This document shows positions 11,301-21,643 of a stretch of DNA of 64,000 nucleotides, in pieces. A program made the translations under genes and the position numbers. Position 1 is the stretch's first letter. Every line of letters begins with the position of its first letter. The stretch covers positions 10,912,001 through 10,976,000 of the forward strand of contig NC_003281.10 in assembly GCF_000002985.6 (NCBI RefSeq), in the 5' to 3' direction. The notes under the pieces were generated by a model, which did no database searches, was not told the origin of the DNA, and saw only the letters and a program-made list of their open reading frames with translations. This DNA comes from Caenorhabditis elegans. Its lineage: Eukaryota > Nematoda > Chromadorea > Rhabditida > Rhabditidae.

Positions 11301-14012
11301 TCTTCCCTAACGGTCTAGAACCTTTTGAATGGGCCATATTCCTTCGAGGGATCCACAACACCCTATCCATAACCTAGAATCACCTGGATACTCCAGTCAT
11401 ATGAGCGATCCACAAAAGTATACTCCTTCACCTTCTCATGGCCTAGAATTCCAAAACTCGGCCATCCATCTCCTCTCATAATCCCTCTCACTAGGATAAT
11501 GGGTGGAAATTATGTTTTTCATCAAGAAATGCATGTATTAATTCCGCATCGCCGGGATGCTAATAATGAAAAACAAGAAGAGTCAATTTGTGCCGTTTAT
11601 TGATGAATTTTAAAGCACTTTTAATTATTTAATTCTGTATGACGAAAAACATAATTTGCTCCGTGTTTTTGTCGTCGGGAAGCTGTTGATGAAATGCTGA
11701 TTTATAATAATTTCAGATAACCGAGACGACGGTCAAATGCGGAGGTATCGAACGGCTTTTTCACGAGAACAGATTGGGAGGCTTGAGAGGGAATTCGCAA
11801 AGGAAAACTATGTTAGCAGGAAGACACGTGGCGAGTTGGCGGCAGAGTTGAATCTTCCAGAAGGTACAATTAAGGTAAGTTGAAAATAGAGAAAAATTGG
11901 ATGAAAATTCCTAGAGTATTAAATGGCTCTAGGCTACATCATAGCTCTTTGGGCGACCTATAATATTTCAGACCAAGTCACTACAGACGGTTTTAGCTAT
12001 TACTGACAAGTCTAGGCCACCACTAAGAATTCCAGGCTACCACGATCTCTTTAGGCCATCACTGAGGATTCTTTGTAATCAGAGTTGATTGTAGGCCAAT
12101 TTTAAAATTTCTAGATCATCAAAAAGCCATCGCTAAGGATTCTAGACAACTATTGAGAATTCTAGGCTACCACTGAAGATTCTAGGCCACGGCTGAAGCT
12201 TTAAAACTAGAACTAAGTTTTCTAGGTCATCAGTAAGGATTCTAGGCCACTATTAAAATTCTAAGACTACGTTAAGCTTTCTAGAGCACAATTGAGAATT
12301 CTAGGCCACTCACATGTTTGAACACATTTTGGACGTTCGTATCTCTGAAAATATCATAGCTATCAAAAAATTATCAACTACCAAATTATTCAAAATTCAA
12401 TTTTCTACATTTTATCAGTTAAAAACATTTTTATAGCTACAAAACTGACAAAGTTAGAAGCAGATTTCCGCATCATAATAGGCTACCGTACCCCCGTCCC
12501 CCTGCCGCCGTCATCGTCAAATCCAAATCATTTCCCATGACATACACGCGGGACCCGCTGCTTCTTCTGCATATCAATCTCCCTTGAAAAATGAAAAAGC
12601 TGAGAGGACAGGAGAAAACGGAGGGCCTATGAGTGATTTCGGAGTATCGCGCCTTTTATTCCCACTGGCATACTTTTAGAACTTCGTAGCCTCTTCAACT
12701 AGTTACAATATGATTTTCGGGGGAATTAGTATAGAAGGAGAAGGGTTAGAAATTTATGAGTTAGGCTTCGGCTTAGGCTTGGGCTTAGGCTTAGGCTTAG
12801 GTTTAGACTTAGGCTTAGGCTTAGGCTAAGGCTTAGGCTTAGTCTTAGTCTAAGGCTTAGGCTTAGGCTCAGCCTTAGTCTTAGACTTGGAGCTAACGCT
12901 CCCCCACTGACGCTATTTAGGGTTATTAGGCTTAGGGTTAGGCTTATTCTGGGCGGGGGAAGAGATGAAAGGAAATCCTAGAAAATTACATGGCCTAGTT
13001 TTTTCCAGTGTCCTAGAAATAAAATTGTTGGCCTAGAATTTTCTGAGATGACCTAGCGTTTTTCAAAATAATCTAAAACTTCCTAAGATTATCCAGGAAA
13101 CTTTAAAAACTCAGAAAATCTCCAGATGTCTTAGAAATTGTTCAGATGGCCTAGGAAATTTTCTGGTGGCCTAGGAACTATAATTTATGAACTAGAAAAT
13201 TAAACGGTGGTCGAGGAACCTTTGACATAACCCAGGAATTTTTCTCGATGCATTTCCGACATGACTCAAAATTTTGAATTTTTGTGAACTTTCCAAAAAA
13301 TTTTTAGGTAGCCTAGTAAACTTACTGATGGCCTAGAAAACTCTCATTTGCCCTACTTCAAATAAACTTGTGGAAAGTGGCCAAGTGGCCATTACTCGCA
13401 AGTGACTCTCGATTTTAGTCGAATTTTCTGAAATATTTCTTGCAGGTATGGTTCCAAAATCGTCGAATGAAAGATAAACGGCAACGAGTCGGTGGTCTCG
13501 CGTGGCCCTTTCCTCCACAAATGGCTGCCTACATGTTAAACCCATTTGCATATGAAATGTGGATGAAAACAGCTGCCGCCTCACAATTCGGAGCCACGGG
13601 TCCCGGAAATGGAGCTTATGGGAATAATGGATCAAGGTGAGTTGGAAGATTGGCAATATTGAAGTTTCTTCACAATTTTTGGAAATGTTTGGAATCGGAA
13701 CTTTTTTTTTCGTAAAAACCAAAATAAAATTGTGAAAAAATTTTAGCTAAATAAATTATTTAAGGTTTTTTTTTCAAATTTTTCCAAATATTTTTCAGCA
13801 CATCTCCATCAGCAGCTGGATCTCTTCCATTCCTTCCACCATTAGGTTTTCCATCATTTTTATCACAAAATTCAACAAAATCTCCATCTTCTCCACATTC
13901 AGACGATTCCTCAAAATCGAAGAATACCTCAAGTGATGATGATGAATCAAAACCTGTAAATTTTTCAAATAGCCCTTCCTCAAGTTCTCCCTCGCCTTAT
14001 TCTACAGATTAA
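8386..14012 (+). CDS. vab-7: VAB-7: even-skipped/EVX-class homeodomain transcription factor
   Basis: Five phase-consistent exons: 8386-8427, 9587-9725, 11717-11874, 13446-13636, 13799-14012 (247 aa, TAA). Exon 1 encodes only 14 residues, [14 protein letters not shown], whose FDIESLIG resembles the N-terminal FSIDSLIG-type motif of EVX and other homeoproteins; this supports the start. A 9-residue Ala tract follows. The homeodomain runs from [16 protein letters not shown] to [13 protein letters not shown], split by an intron just before VWFQNRR. After it comes an Eve-like [10 protein letters not shown] segment, then a Ser/Pro/Asp-rich tail ending SSPSPYSTD. In C. elegans vab-7 patterns the posterior body and specifies DB motor neurons (established knowledge). 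The introns (1159, 1991 and 1571 bp) are packed with GGCCTAG motifs and a TTAGGC-type tract. Confidence 0.93.
11900..12310. repeat. Degenerate array of GGCCTAG/CTAGGCCAC motifs
   Basis: Within vab-7 intron 3. Imperfect units of the type TCTAGGCCAC plus roughly 20-30 bases recur about every 30-40 bp (for example near 12010, 12180, 12240, 12300). The spacing is irregular and the sequence between motifs drifts, so this is an old minisatellite-like array rather than a simple tandem repeat. Confidence 0.6.
12761..12890. repeat. Interstitial TTAGGC telomere-type repeat
   Basis: A run of TTAGGC hexamers with single-base variants (TTCGGC, TTGGGC, TTAGTC) in vab-7 intron 3, with a few more units at 12920-12945. 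TTAGGC is the C. elegans telomere unit (established knowledge); internal tracts of this kind are common in the genome. Confidence 0.85.
12990..13345. repeat. Second GGCCTAG motif array in vab-7 intron 3
   Basis: Motifs in the GGCCTAG orientation (TGGCCTAGAATTTTC, GATGGCCTAGGAAATT, GATGGCCTAGAAAACTC) spaced about 30-45 bp apart, opposite in orientation to most of 11900-12310. It ends about 100 bp before the homeodomain-encoding exon 4. Confidence 0.55.
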
Positions 14013-14069
14013 TTCACTATTTTTTGGAAAAAAAAATCGGCAAAAAAAGGGGAAAAATGGACAAAATTA

Positions 14070-14290
14070 GCCAGGTGGCCTAAAAAATGTTCATGGTGGC
14101 CTAGGAAATTCTAAAGCGACCTAGAAATTTCTAAAGTGGTCAAGAAAACTCAACGGTGGCCTAGGAGATTCTAAAGTGGCCTAGAAAATTCTAAGATGAC
14201 CTGAAAATTACATAGCTGGCCTAGAAATCGCTCTGACTAAAATTAGGCTTTTTCAATAGCCAAAAACACTTTTCGTGGCCTAAAAACCTC
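14070..14290. repeat. GGCCTAG array just downstream of vab-7
   Basis: About eight units of GTGGCCTAGAAAATTC type begin some 60 bp after the vab-7 stop and lie before its AATAAA, so they are probably part of the 3' UTR. Confidence 0.55.
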
Positions 14291-14485
14291 AATTTTTGCC
14301 TATTATCTGCCAATTTTTTTTTGTTAAATTTCCACAAAATTTGTATTTTCTTCGCTTTTTTGTCTCATTTTACAAACAATCTCTGACACACTGACGGTGA
14401 AATGTTCTTTTACATTCTTTTTTTTCTCCATTTTATTGAATAGATGTTTTATTTGCTTCCCAATCTTTTTGTTCATATTGCACTG

Positions 14486-14491
14486 AATAAA
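14486..14491 (+). terminator. Poly(A) signal AATAAA, probably vab-7
   Basis: A perfect AATAAA 474 bp after the vab-7 stop codon, in T-rich surroundings and before the next plus-strand gene. Confidence 0.5.
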
Positions 14492-14794
14492 TGATTTTTT
14501 CCGTGGCCTAGAAAACGCCTTGAAAGTTTCTAATTATTCCAATTCACAAAAAATAAAAATTTAATGACGTGATTAACAATTTTATTTCTCGTTTCCGAGG
14601 TTAGATTCCTATCAATTTGCCACAACAAAAAAAAAATTTGCCACAAGAAAAATTGTGAAAAAACTATTTTATCGGAAAACAATTCATTTAGAATTTTTCT
14701 ATTTTTGCCTGAACAATAGAACTCACTAATATCATCATCGCATCAAATGTCATCAAATTCTACGTAAGTTGGGGAGTTTTGAGGGGCAAATGTG

Positions 14795-15101
14795 GCAGCC
14801 GACATTTTGCTGGAATCCTGTGAAGTGTCGGCTGCTCTGCCTTTCAATTAGTACTGCTATAACTGGCAGGCGCCAGGTAGGCACAAGGAAATAAATGCAG
14901 TGAAATTTTATGTAAGCTTGAGGAAGGCACGAAGGTGGGCATGAGCTAGGTAGTTAGCCGGGGTTCGCCGGTCTGTGAATTTAAAATCGGATGCCCGGTT
15001 TCCCGCCCTCAATGCTTCAAAGCAGCCGACGTCTCATTGGTTATTTTGACACAAAATATGTCGGCTGTTGCGAAACAGCGAAGTCCCGCAAGATGTCGGC
15101 T
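14795..15101. repeat. Inverted GCAGCCGACAT / ATGTCGGCTGC motifs in intron 1 of the kinase pseudogene
   Basis: GCAGCCGACAT (14795) pairs with GTGTCGGCTGC (14825-14835). A second set (AGCAGCCGACG near 15022, ATGTCGGCTG near 15058, GATGTCGGC near 15093) lies further along. It looks like a small fold-back element filling most of the intron. Confidence 0.5.
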
Positions 15102-16388
15102 AACAATTAAATGTTTTCAGTCCCCCAGTCGAAAAAGAAGCCTATTACCATGGACTGCTGACCCGAGAAGATGTCTTCCAGCTCCTTGAGAAAAACGGTG
15201 ACTACGTGGTCAGAATTTAGGAGCCGAAGCCCGGCGAGCCCCGCTCCTATATTCTAAGTGTCATGTTCAACAACAAACTCGATGAACTTAGTTCGGTGAA
15301 ACATTTTATCATCAACGTCGCTCAGGGCAAATATTTTGTGAACAACAATGTGTCCTTCAACACGATTCAACAAATGCTCAGTCACTACGAGAAGTCACAG
15401 ATGGAGGTTCACGACGCGTGCAAGATTGTGCGTGCCGTGCGCAAACAATTCTGGGAGCTGGAACATGATAACATTTTGATTAAGAAGAAATTGGGCGAAG
15501 GTGCTTTTGGAGAGGTTTCCGCAGGAATTTTGAAGTTTAAGAAGGGTGGGAAGCTGGTGCCGGTTGCTGTCAAGCAGGTTGGTTTTGACCAGGAGGGCAT
15601 AAACAATCCAAACTTTTTCAGGCGAAACTCGACAAAATGTGAAAAGAACAAATCAAGGATTTCATGCTGGAAGCCCGGACCATGAGAAAACTCGGCCACC
15701 AACACGTCGTGAGATACTACGGAGTCGCTGTGCTGCAGGAGCCGATTTATCTGGTGATGGAGCTCGCATCGGATGGTGCTTTGGACGCGTATTTGAAAAA
15801 GAATGAGCTTCTGCCGATCGACAAGCGAAATGAAATGCTTCTTCAAGCGGCATGGGGCCTTGAGTATATTCATGCAAAGCCCATGCTCCATCGGGATATT
15901 GCCGCGCGAAATTGCCTCTACGGAGACGGGAAGGTTAAAATCTCGGATTTCGGCTTAACCCGTGATGGAACAATTTACCAAATTAAACCAAACACGAAAG
16001 CTCCTATCCGATGGCTGGCAGTTGAAGCCATGAAATCCATGGTACGTATCCCCTCATGAGCCCATATAAGATCTATTGTTATTTCAGGTTTACTCCCAAA
16101 AGTCCGACGTCTGGGCTTACGGGATTCTTTGCTGGGAGATCTTCAACAACGCAGCCGAGACGTATCCGGGTTTGACTACCGCCGAGGTTGCTCAGCAGGT
16201 ACCGGATGGGTACCGAATGCCTCCACATCCGTTGGCCCCGCCAGAGATTCAAACGTTGATGACGGTGAGTGTATGGTTAAATCCAAAAAAAACCCCATTA
16301 GCAATAGGACCAAATAAAAGTTTATACATAAGTAAGTTAGACTTATTTTAAAGACCCTGAGAGCTTATATGGTGCATCGAGGGGTACA

Positions 16389-16557
16389 TTACAGAGGTGG
16401 GCGGCAAACGATTTTTTTCCGGCAAATAAGCAAATCCTCAAATTGCCGGACATGAAAATTTCCGGCGAACGGCAAATCGGCAGTTTGTCGGAATTGGAAA
16501 TATTCGGCAAGTTGGCAAACCGGCAGAGTGCCAAATTCCAAATTGCCGCCCATCCAG
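16389..16557. mobile_element. Short hAT-type miniature element (GCCGG family)
   Basis: Lies in the intron between kinase pseudogene exons 16088-16264 and 16668-16790. The left end CAGAGGTGGGCGGCAA is nearly identical to the left end of the 679-1147 copy; the right end is TTGCCGCCCATCCAG. The flanking octamers GTACATTA and GTAGAATA agree at 6 of 8 positions, consistent with an aged target duplication. Confidence 0.6.
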
Positions 16558-16909
16558 GTAGAATATACTCATACCCCATAAGATCCAATAGGATCTATTT
16601 GGTTCATATATCTAAATACTATAGGACCCATACCCCACCAACCACCCCCATAACTATTTTTCCTCAGAGATGCTGTGCGGAGAATTCCAACGATCGTCCA
16701 ACAATGGCGGAAATCGCACAAATCTTGCAACGCGTCACTGGTCAGCCGCGTCCAAACTTTTTGGCAATCGCCAAGAAGGAAGCTGAAGAGGTATACTAGT
16801 ACCTATTAAACTGTTTGGTAATTATTTTTTTCAGCTTCTCCTCATGAATTCCGGAATTACAAAGACTACTGTACGGCGTAAGAAGTCCGCGGTTCCAAAG
16901 GGATTGTGA

Positions 16910-19208
16910 ACTTTTGAATTGAATCGAGAATAAACTATTTCTTTCAATATCATCTATTAATGCACTCGATAGCCAAGAAATCATTTTGGTGGCCTAGGAG
17001 ACCTTGAAGTTACTTTTACTTTACTTAGGCCACAGATTCTCGAAAAGTCCTGAAAATCTCTGACGTGGTTTTGAATATCTCATGGTGGTGGGAAAGTGAT
17101 TTAATTGTGACTTGAGTTTTGTTTAGGTGGCCTAGAAACCCAAATTTTACTAATAAATCTTCCATTTCATAAGATATTTTCCCATATCAAAATTGCCATA
17201 ATTCAGTGGTGAATGTCATGGAAAAAGATATCAGAGAACTGAAAATTTATCGCTGTTTTTTTGGAAATATCGGAAGACGATGAAATAAAAGAGCAATTGA
17301 CAGATGGTCGCTGCTGCCGGGCTCCCCAAGTTATCGAGATTTATCTAAATTTTTTGCAGAATTTTTTTAGGAAAGTGATGGTGGAGGGGAGAGTTTTTAG
17401 AAATTACATGAAAGTTGCCGAAGATTATAAATTCGTACACTTGTATACAGGCAATTTGAATTTCCCGCTAAAAATGTTCTCAAAAATATGAACTTCAGTC
17501 AAAAAAATTGCTGAAAATAGGAGCGTGTTTCAGCGCGCAATACGCAATTCAGGTGCACCTAAAACTGTTTTTCAAAATTGGAGAAAAACTTAGAAATACA
17601 TTTAAAAAATTACAGTCAACACAATATTCTGGCATTTCGAAAAAAAAAGCTGCCAAATTTTCCAAATTCACAGGCAGGCAGGCAGGCGTGTTAACGCTTA
17701 CATGGAAGCCCTACAAAAACAATGAATTTTCTTTGCGACTATAGTATACTGTAATTAATTAAATGCTCTTCTCTTAAAAAAACGAACTATAAGTAAGCTA
17801 AACTCTAATTGCTTTTAGTTATAAAACACTCCTTATTTCTCAATTTATGACTGAGACTCTCTCCTTCTTCTCCAATTTGAGGTACAAGACAAAATTGATG
17901 ATGGCTCATAAAGTGTATGTATACTACTTCGATATGCTCCACCGATCTCCTCCTCATTTCATGATTAGTGTCTGTGTGTCTGTGTCCTTGGACACCATTT
18001 AGAGCAGCAGTAGGAGCAGCAGATGATGATAGATGACTACGCGGGAAACAACAGGCGTCTTAACTCTCAAGTACTGTGATTTGCATAAAAGTTCGCCGGG
18101 CAGCAGCAATGAATTATGTGTTGTGCGGGGGCAGAGGGTTTATGAAATTTATAAAACACATATGCTACATGTTGAGGGGGTTTTGCCACGTGGCAGGGCG
18201 GGAAACCAAGAAATTTGAACTTCTTCGACAAAAAATCTCCTCTTGAATCAAACCTGTTTTTTAATGCGAAAAAAAAACGAAAAAAAACCAGTCTTATTAC
18301 AGGAACACGAAATTCTGAGAATGCGTATTGCACAAAATATCTCGTAGCGAAAACTACAGTAATTTCTTTAAATGACTACTGTAGAGCTTGTGTCGAATTA
18401 CGGGCTCGATTTTTGAATAGTGACTTTAGAATTGTTTTCTCTTTTTTTTTGATTGATTTTATTATTTCATCTACATATAAATAAATTCTATTAATTCATT
18501 TCGAAAATGGAGACCTTAAATCGAAACTACAGTAGTCTTTAAATAATTACTGTAGTTTTTGCTGCGAGATATTTTGCGCGTCAAATGTTGCGCAATAATA
18601 CGCATTCTCAGAATTTTGTGTTCCCGTAATAAGTATTTGAGTAAAATTAAATGAACATAAAATTTAAGAGCATGACATTTCATGAAAAAGGGTTTTTTTC
18701 ACGAAAACTAATGGGGAAAACATTTTCAGAGTGAAACAAGCATAATTGATTGACTCCGAGCTCGGATCCGAGGTTATTGCATTTGCATTTCACACTTTTT
18801 CGATGGAAAATATTTTTTTTTCGAATATTGATGCAGATTTCCAGATTTTCGCTGAAAATTCATTTTCCATTTCGGTTTCAGGTCACTTTTTGCACGCGGT
18901 TCTTGAATTTTAACTCATTTTTCCACGAGAATTTCATTTTTTAAACAATAATCATTGATTTCTTGAACTTTTGCCGCGCGGCCAGCATCGCTTCGTATCG
19001 TGTAATTCCCCTCAAAAATCACGACAAACAAATGTTCAGTGTGGGTTCGCAACGGAGCGCACATGCTGACACCTCCCTTTTTCGTCTTTTTCCATCGGCG
19101 CCGCAGCATTTATCGACCCGTTTTTGTGCAGTTTCTTGTTTTTAATGCATTTTTTGTTTCAAAATTTTGAAAATAATTATTTTAAAACAATATAGTTGTC
19201 TTTGCAGC
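16910..19208. other. Intergenic between the kinase pseudogene and the LSM12 gene
   Basis: After AATAAA (16929-16934) there is AT-rich non-coding DNA, a short GCAGGCAGGCAGGC run near 17675, and a palindromic element at 18293-18633. Several 60-90 codon ORFs have no recognisable domain or worm splice structure. The 300 bp before the LSM12 ATG are T-rich and end in a splice acceptor TTTGCAG (19201-19207), probably for trans-splicing. Confidence 0.6.
18293..18633. repeat. Palindromic fold-back element, copy A
   Basis: The outer ends CTTATTAC and GTAATAAG are perfect inverses. Moving inward, both arms carry AATTCTGAGAATGCGTATT-type sequence, then a GCAAAATATCTCGTAGC-like stretch and ACTACAGTAATT...ACTACTGTAG. 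The same architecture recurs at 23140-23444 and 29092-29475. No coding capacity. Confidence 0.75.
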
Positions 19209-19951
19209 ATGGCTTCGTGTAATCTGACAGCGTCAAACGTTGCGATCGGCGCCTGCGTCGAAATCGAGACGACGAATGGCTTGAGCGCCCGGGGAGTGGT
19301 AATTTCGTTCGACACGACTCGCAAGGTAAGAGAATTATCGATTTATTGAATTATTTATTAACCAAAAGCCAAAGTTTCAGGTTTTGGTTCTCGACACCAA
19401 GGAAATGGCGATTAACAAGCCAATGATTCGCATTTTCAACTCGGAGCACTTGAAAAATGTGAGTTTTTTCTGGCAAAAATCGGTACTTTGATATTAATAA
19501 TTAATATTAATTTCAGATAAAAGTGTTAAGTGAAGCTCTCGAGGAAAGCGAGAAATTCGCGCGCGCCAAAACCGAGCAATTCGCCCAGAACAATCCGGTA
19601 AACGGTACACGGACCACCGAACGGCTCGACAAAACTCTCGGCGAGCTCACACCGAATCTAATGAAATCACCAGCAATATCGATTCGTGGACAACAAGCCT
19701 ATCTGCAATTGAAGCGCACAATTCCGGATACATGTTGGTGTGGCGAGGATATCCGTGTGCTCGGGCTCGTGTTGGTTCACAAGCCCTACGAGGTGTCCGA
19801 CGTGACAAAAGATGCAAAAGCGACAGGATTCGATGAATCGCGTGCCGAAAGTGCCGTACTTCAAGTTCAGAAAATTCTCTCAAAACCAATGACCGAGTAT
19901 ACGGCACGTGCTCCGCTTGATTTCACTATTGGAGCTATTGTGGCCAACTAG
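19209..19951 (+). CDS. LSM12 homologue (LSm domain plus anticodon-binding-like domain)
   Basis: Three exons, 19209-19325, 19381-19458 and 19517-19951 (209 aa, TAG), close to human LSM12 (about 195 aa). Residues 1-65 form the divergent LSm fold (VAIGACVEIETTNGLSARGVVISFD, then VLVLDTKEM). The C-terminal half, after LGELTPNL, matches the LSM12 anticodon-binding-like domain (SAVLQVQKIL). LSM12 proteins bind ataxin-2 and act in RNA and translation control (family knowledge). The ATG sits one base after a TTTGCAG acceptor, the usual layout of a trans-spliced worm start. The next same-strand gene begins 1.7 kb away, so a standard SL2 operon is unlikely. I recall clone-style M142 names for this area but could not verify them. 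Confidence 0.9.
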
Positions 19952-21643
19952 TTATCGATTTTTTCCCATTTTTGTATATTTTTTGTCCTAAGGCTGATGG
20001 GTTTAAAGAAAAGAGTGGGGAAAATCAAGAAAATCTCTATTTAAACCCATAAAAAGTAACATTTCGAGAATTTAAACTCGAAAATTAATTAATTCTGTGA
20101 AAATCGACAAAATTCCGTTTTGAATCGATTTTATTCAGGATTTTTTTAAAATTTAATCTTCAAACTTGAATTAACTGAATTTGAAGCCGATTTAAAAAAA
20201 AATCTCGAATTCTTCTATTGAAAATTTCAACGATTTTTAATAATTAAAATTCAAAAAAAAAATCTGATTAAAAAAAAACTTCGTGAAAATCTATTTAATT
20301 CTGAAAAATTCGATATTTTTCTTCATTTTTTCTGTGATTCCCGATAATTTCCAATCGTCTTCGAGAAAATGTAATTTTAATCGATTTAATCGACTTAAAA
20401 AATTTTCAAAACAAGAAAAAAATCAAGAAAACGTCGTTTTTCAACAAATTAGGTCGAAAATGTTGTATTTTCTCCGTTTTTAATTCAAAAAAAAAATCGA
20501 TTTTCTTGCTATTTCCCCCTAAAAATCGATTTTTCGAATAAAAATTCATCAGCCGCGGGTCTCGTTTTTCAGGTATCTCTGTCCCTTTCAATATATATAT
20601 ATATATTTTCTCTTCCAAATCAACCAATTCTTCATTGCATTTGAACCTTTTCTCAGCATTTTTCTCCTTTTTTTTTTTTAGTTTTTTTAAATTTGAAATT
20701 GCCCCCCGTCCTCAATTATTTATTAAATTCCGCCCTAAAATATAATATATATTTAATTTTTTTCGTAGTTTTTTCTGTTTTTTCTGTGAAAGAATGGGTT
20801 AAATTACCATTTTATATCTTTTTTAAATCATTATTTTCTAAAATTGCTCGTTAAAAATTCTGAAATGGCAGTTTGAAAGCATTAAAAATCGATTTTTAAG
20901 CTAATTTTCGATTTCTGTGAATTTTTATTTCAAAAAAATCTGAATTTACGAATTTTTGAGCTATTTTTCACATTTTTGCATTCGAAAAAACACGAAAAAT
21001 TGCCCAAATATTACAGGAATTCCAAAAAAAAAATTAAATAAAGAAATACCGGTTATTTGCTAAATTTAAATTTATTTTTAAAAATAAAAATTGATTTTTT
21101 TAAAGAAAAACTGGTTTAGAGAATCTGGTTTAGAGAGCTTTTTCAATAAAAAAATTATTATAAATTTTTTCAACAAAAAAAATTAATTTTAAAGCCGATT
21201 TGTTTGAAATTTCAATTTAAAAAAGTGATTTTTAAGCTATTTTTAACATTTTTGCAATCAAAATATCCTAAAAATCGCTGATTTTCACTAAAATACGGAA
21301 ATGTTCTGCATTTCAGCAGAATTTTCCTTAAATTCCGAGTAAAAGTTGAAAATTTGTGGTTTTTCATATTTTTTCTAATGCAAAAATGTGGAAAATAGCT
21401 CAAAAATTCGTAAATTCACATTTTTTTAAACAAAAATTCACAAAAATTAGCTTAAAAATCGATTTTTCATGTTTTCTAAACAAAAACTAAATTTACGATA
21501 AAACTGATATTTCAGAATTTTTAAAGAGCTATTTTAGAACAATAAATACAAAATTTCAACTGAATTTTCCTAAAATTCAGTTGAAATTTGGTTGAAAATC
21601 TGTGATTTTTCAATTCTCAAAAACTTTCAGCTCGAGTTCTGAA
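19952..21643. other. AT-rich intergenic between LSM12 and the eEF1A methyltransferase gene
   Basis: Low-complexity A/T-rich DNA with runs such as ATATATATATAT near 20594 and many AAAAATCGATTTTT-like strings. A plus-strand AATAAA lies at 20537-20542. I see no gene or RNA. A splice acceptor (ACTTTCAG, ending 21630) precedes the next ATG by 13 bases. Confidence 0.6.

Larger units (their letters stand above)
14747..16909 (+). pseudogene. SH2-tyrosine kinase (worm FER/FPS-like family) with two in-frame stops
   Basis: Exon blocks: 14747-14763, 15121-15577, 15622-16041, 16088-16264, 16668-16790, 16835-16909. All junctions keep phase, and AATAAA follows at 16929. The SH2 part begins YYHGLLTREDVFQLLE and continues GDYVVR; the kinase has GEGAFGEV, the VK lysine, HRDIAARNCL and ISDFGLTR. 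A TAG at 15218-15220 falls in the SH2 domain and a TGA at 15640-15642 follows AKLDKM, before helix C. Both flanks read on perfectly in the same frame. The compact SH2+kinase plan (about 410 codons) is that of the large, mostly germline C. elegans family. No restart after the second stop could make an active kinase, because the glycine loop and catalytic lysine lie upstream. Intact splice sites suggest recent decay, or sequencing errors. Confidence 0.85.

Noticed and set aside
15640..15642. Selenocysteine at the in-frame TGA
   Set aside because: A TAG also interrupts the same frame, no SECIS-like hairpin was seen, and kinases do not use selenocysteine here.
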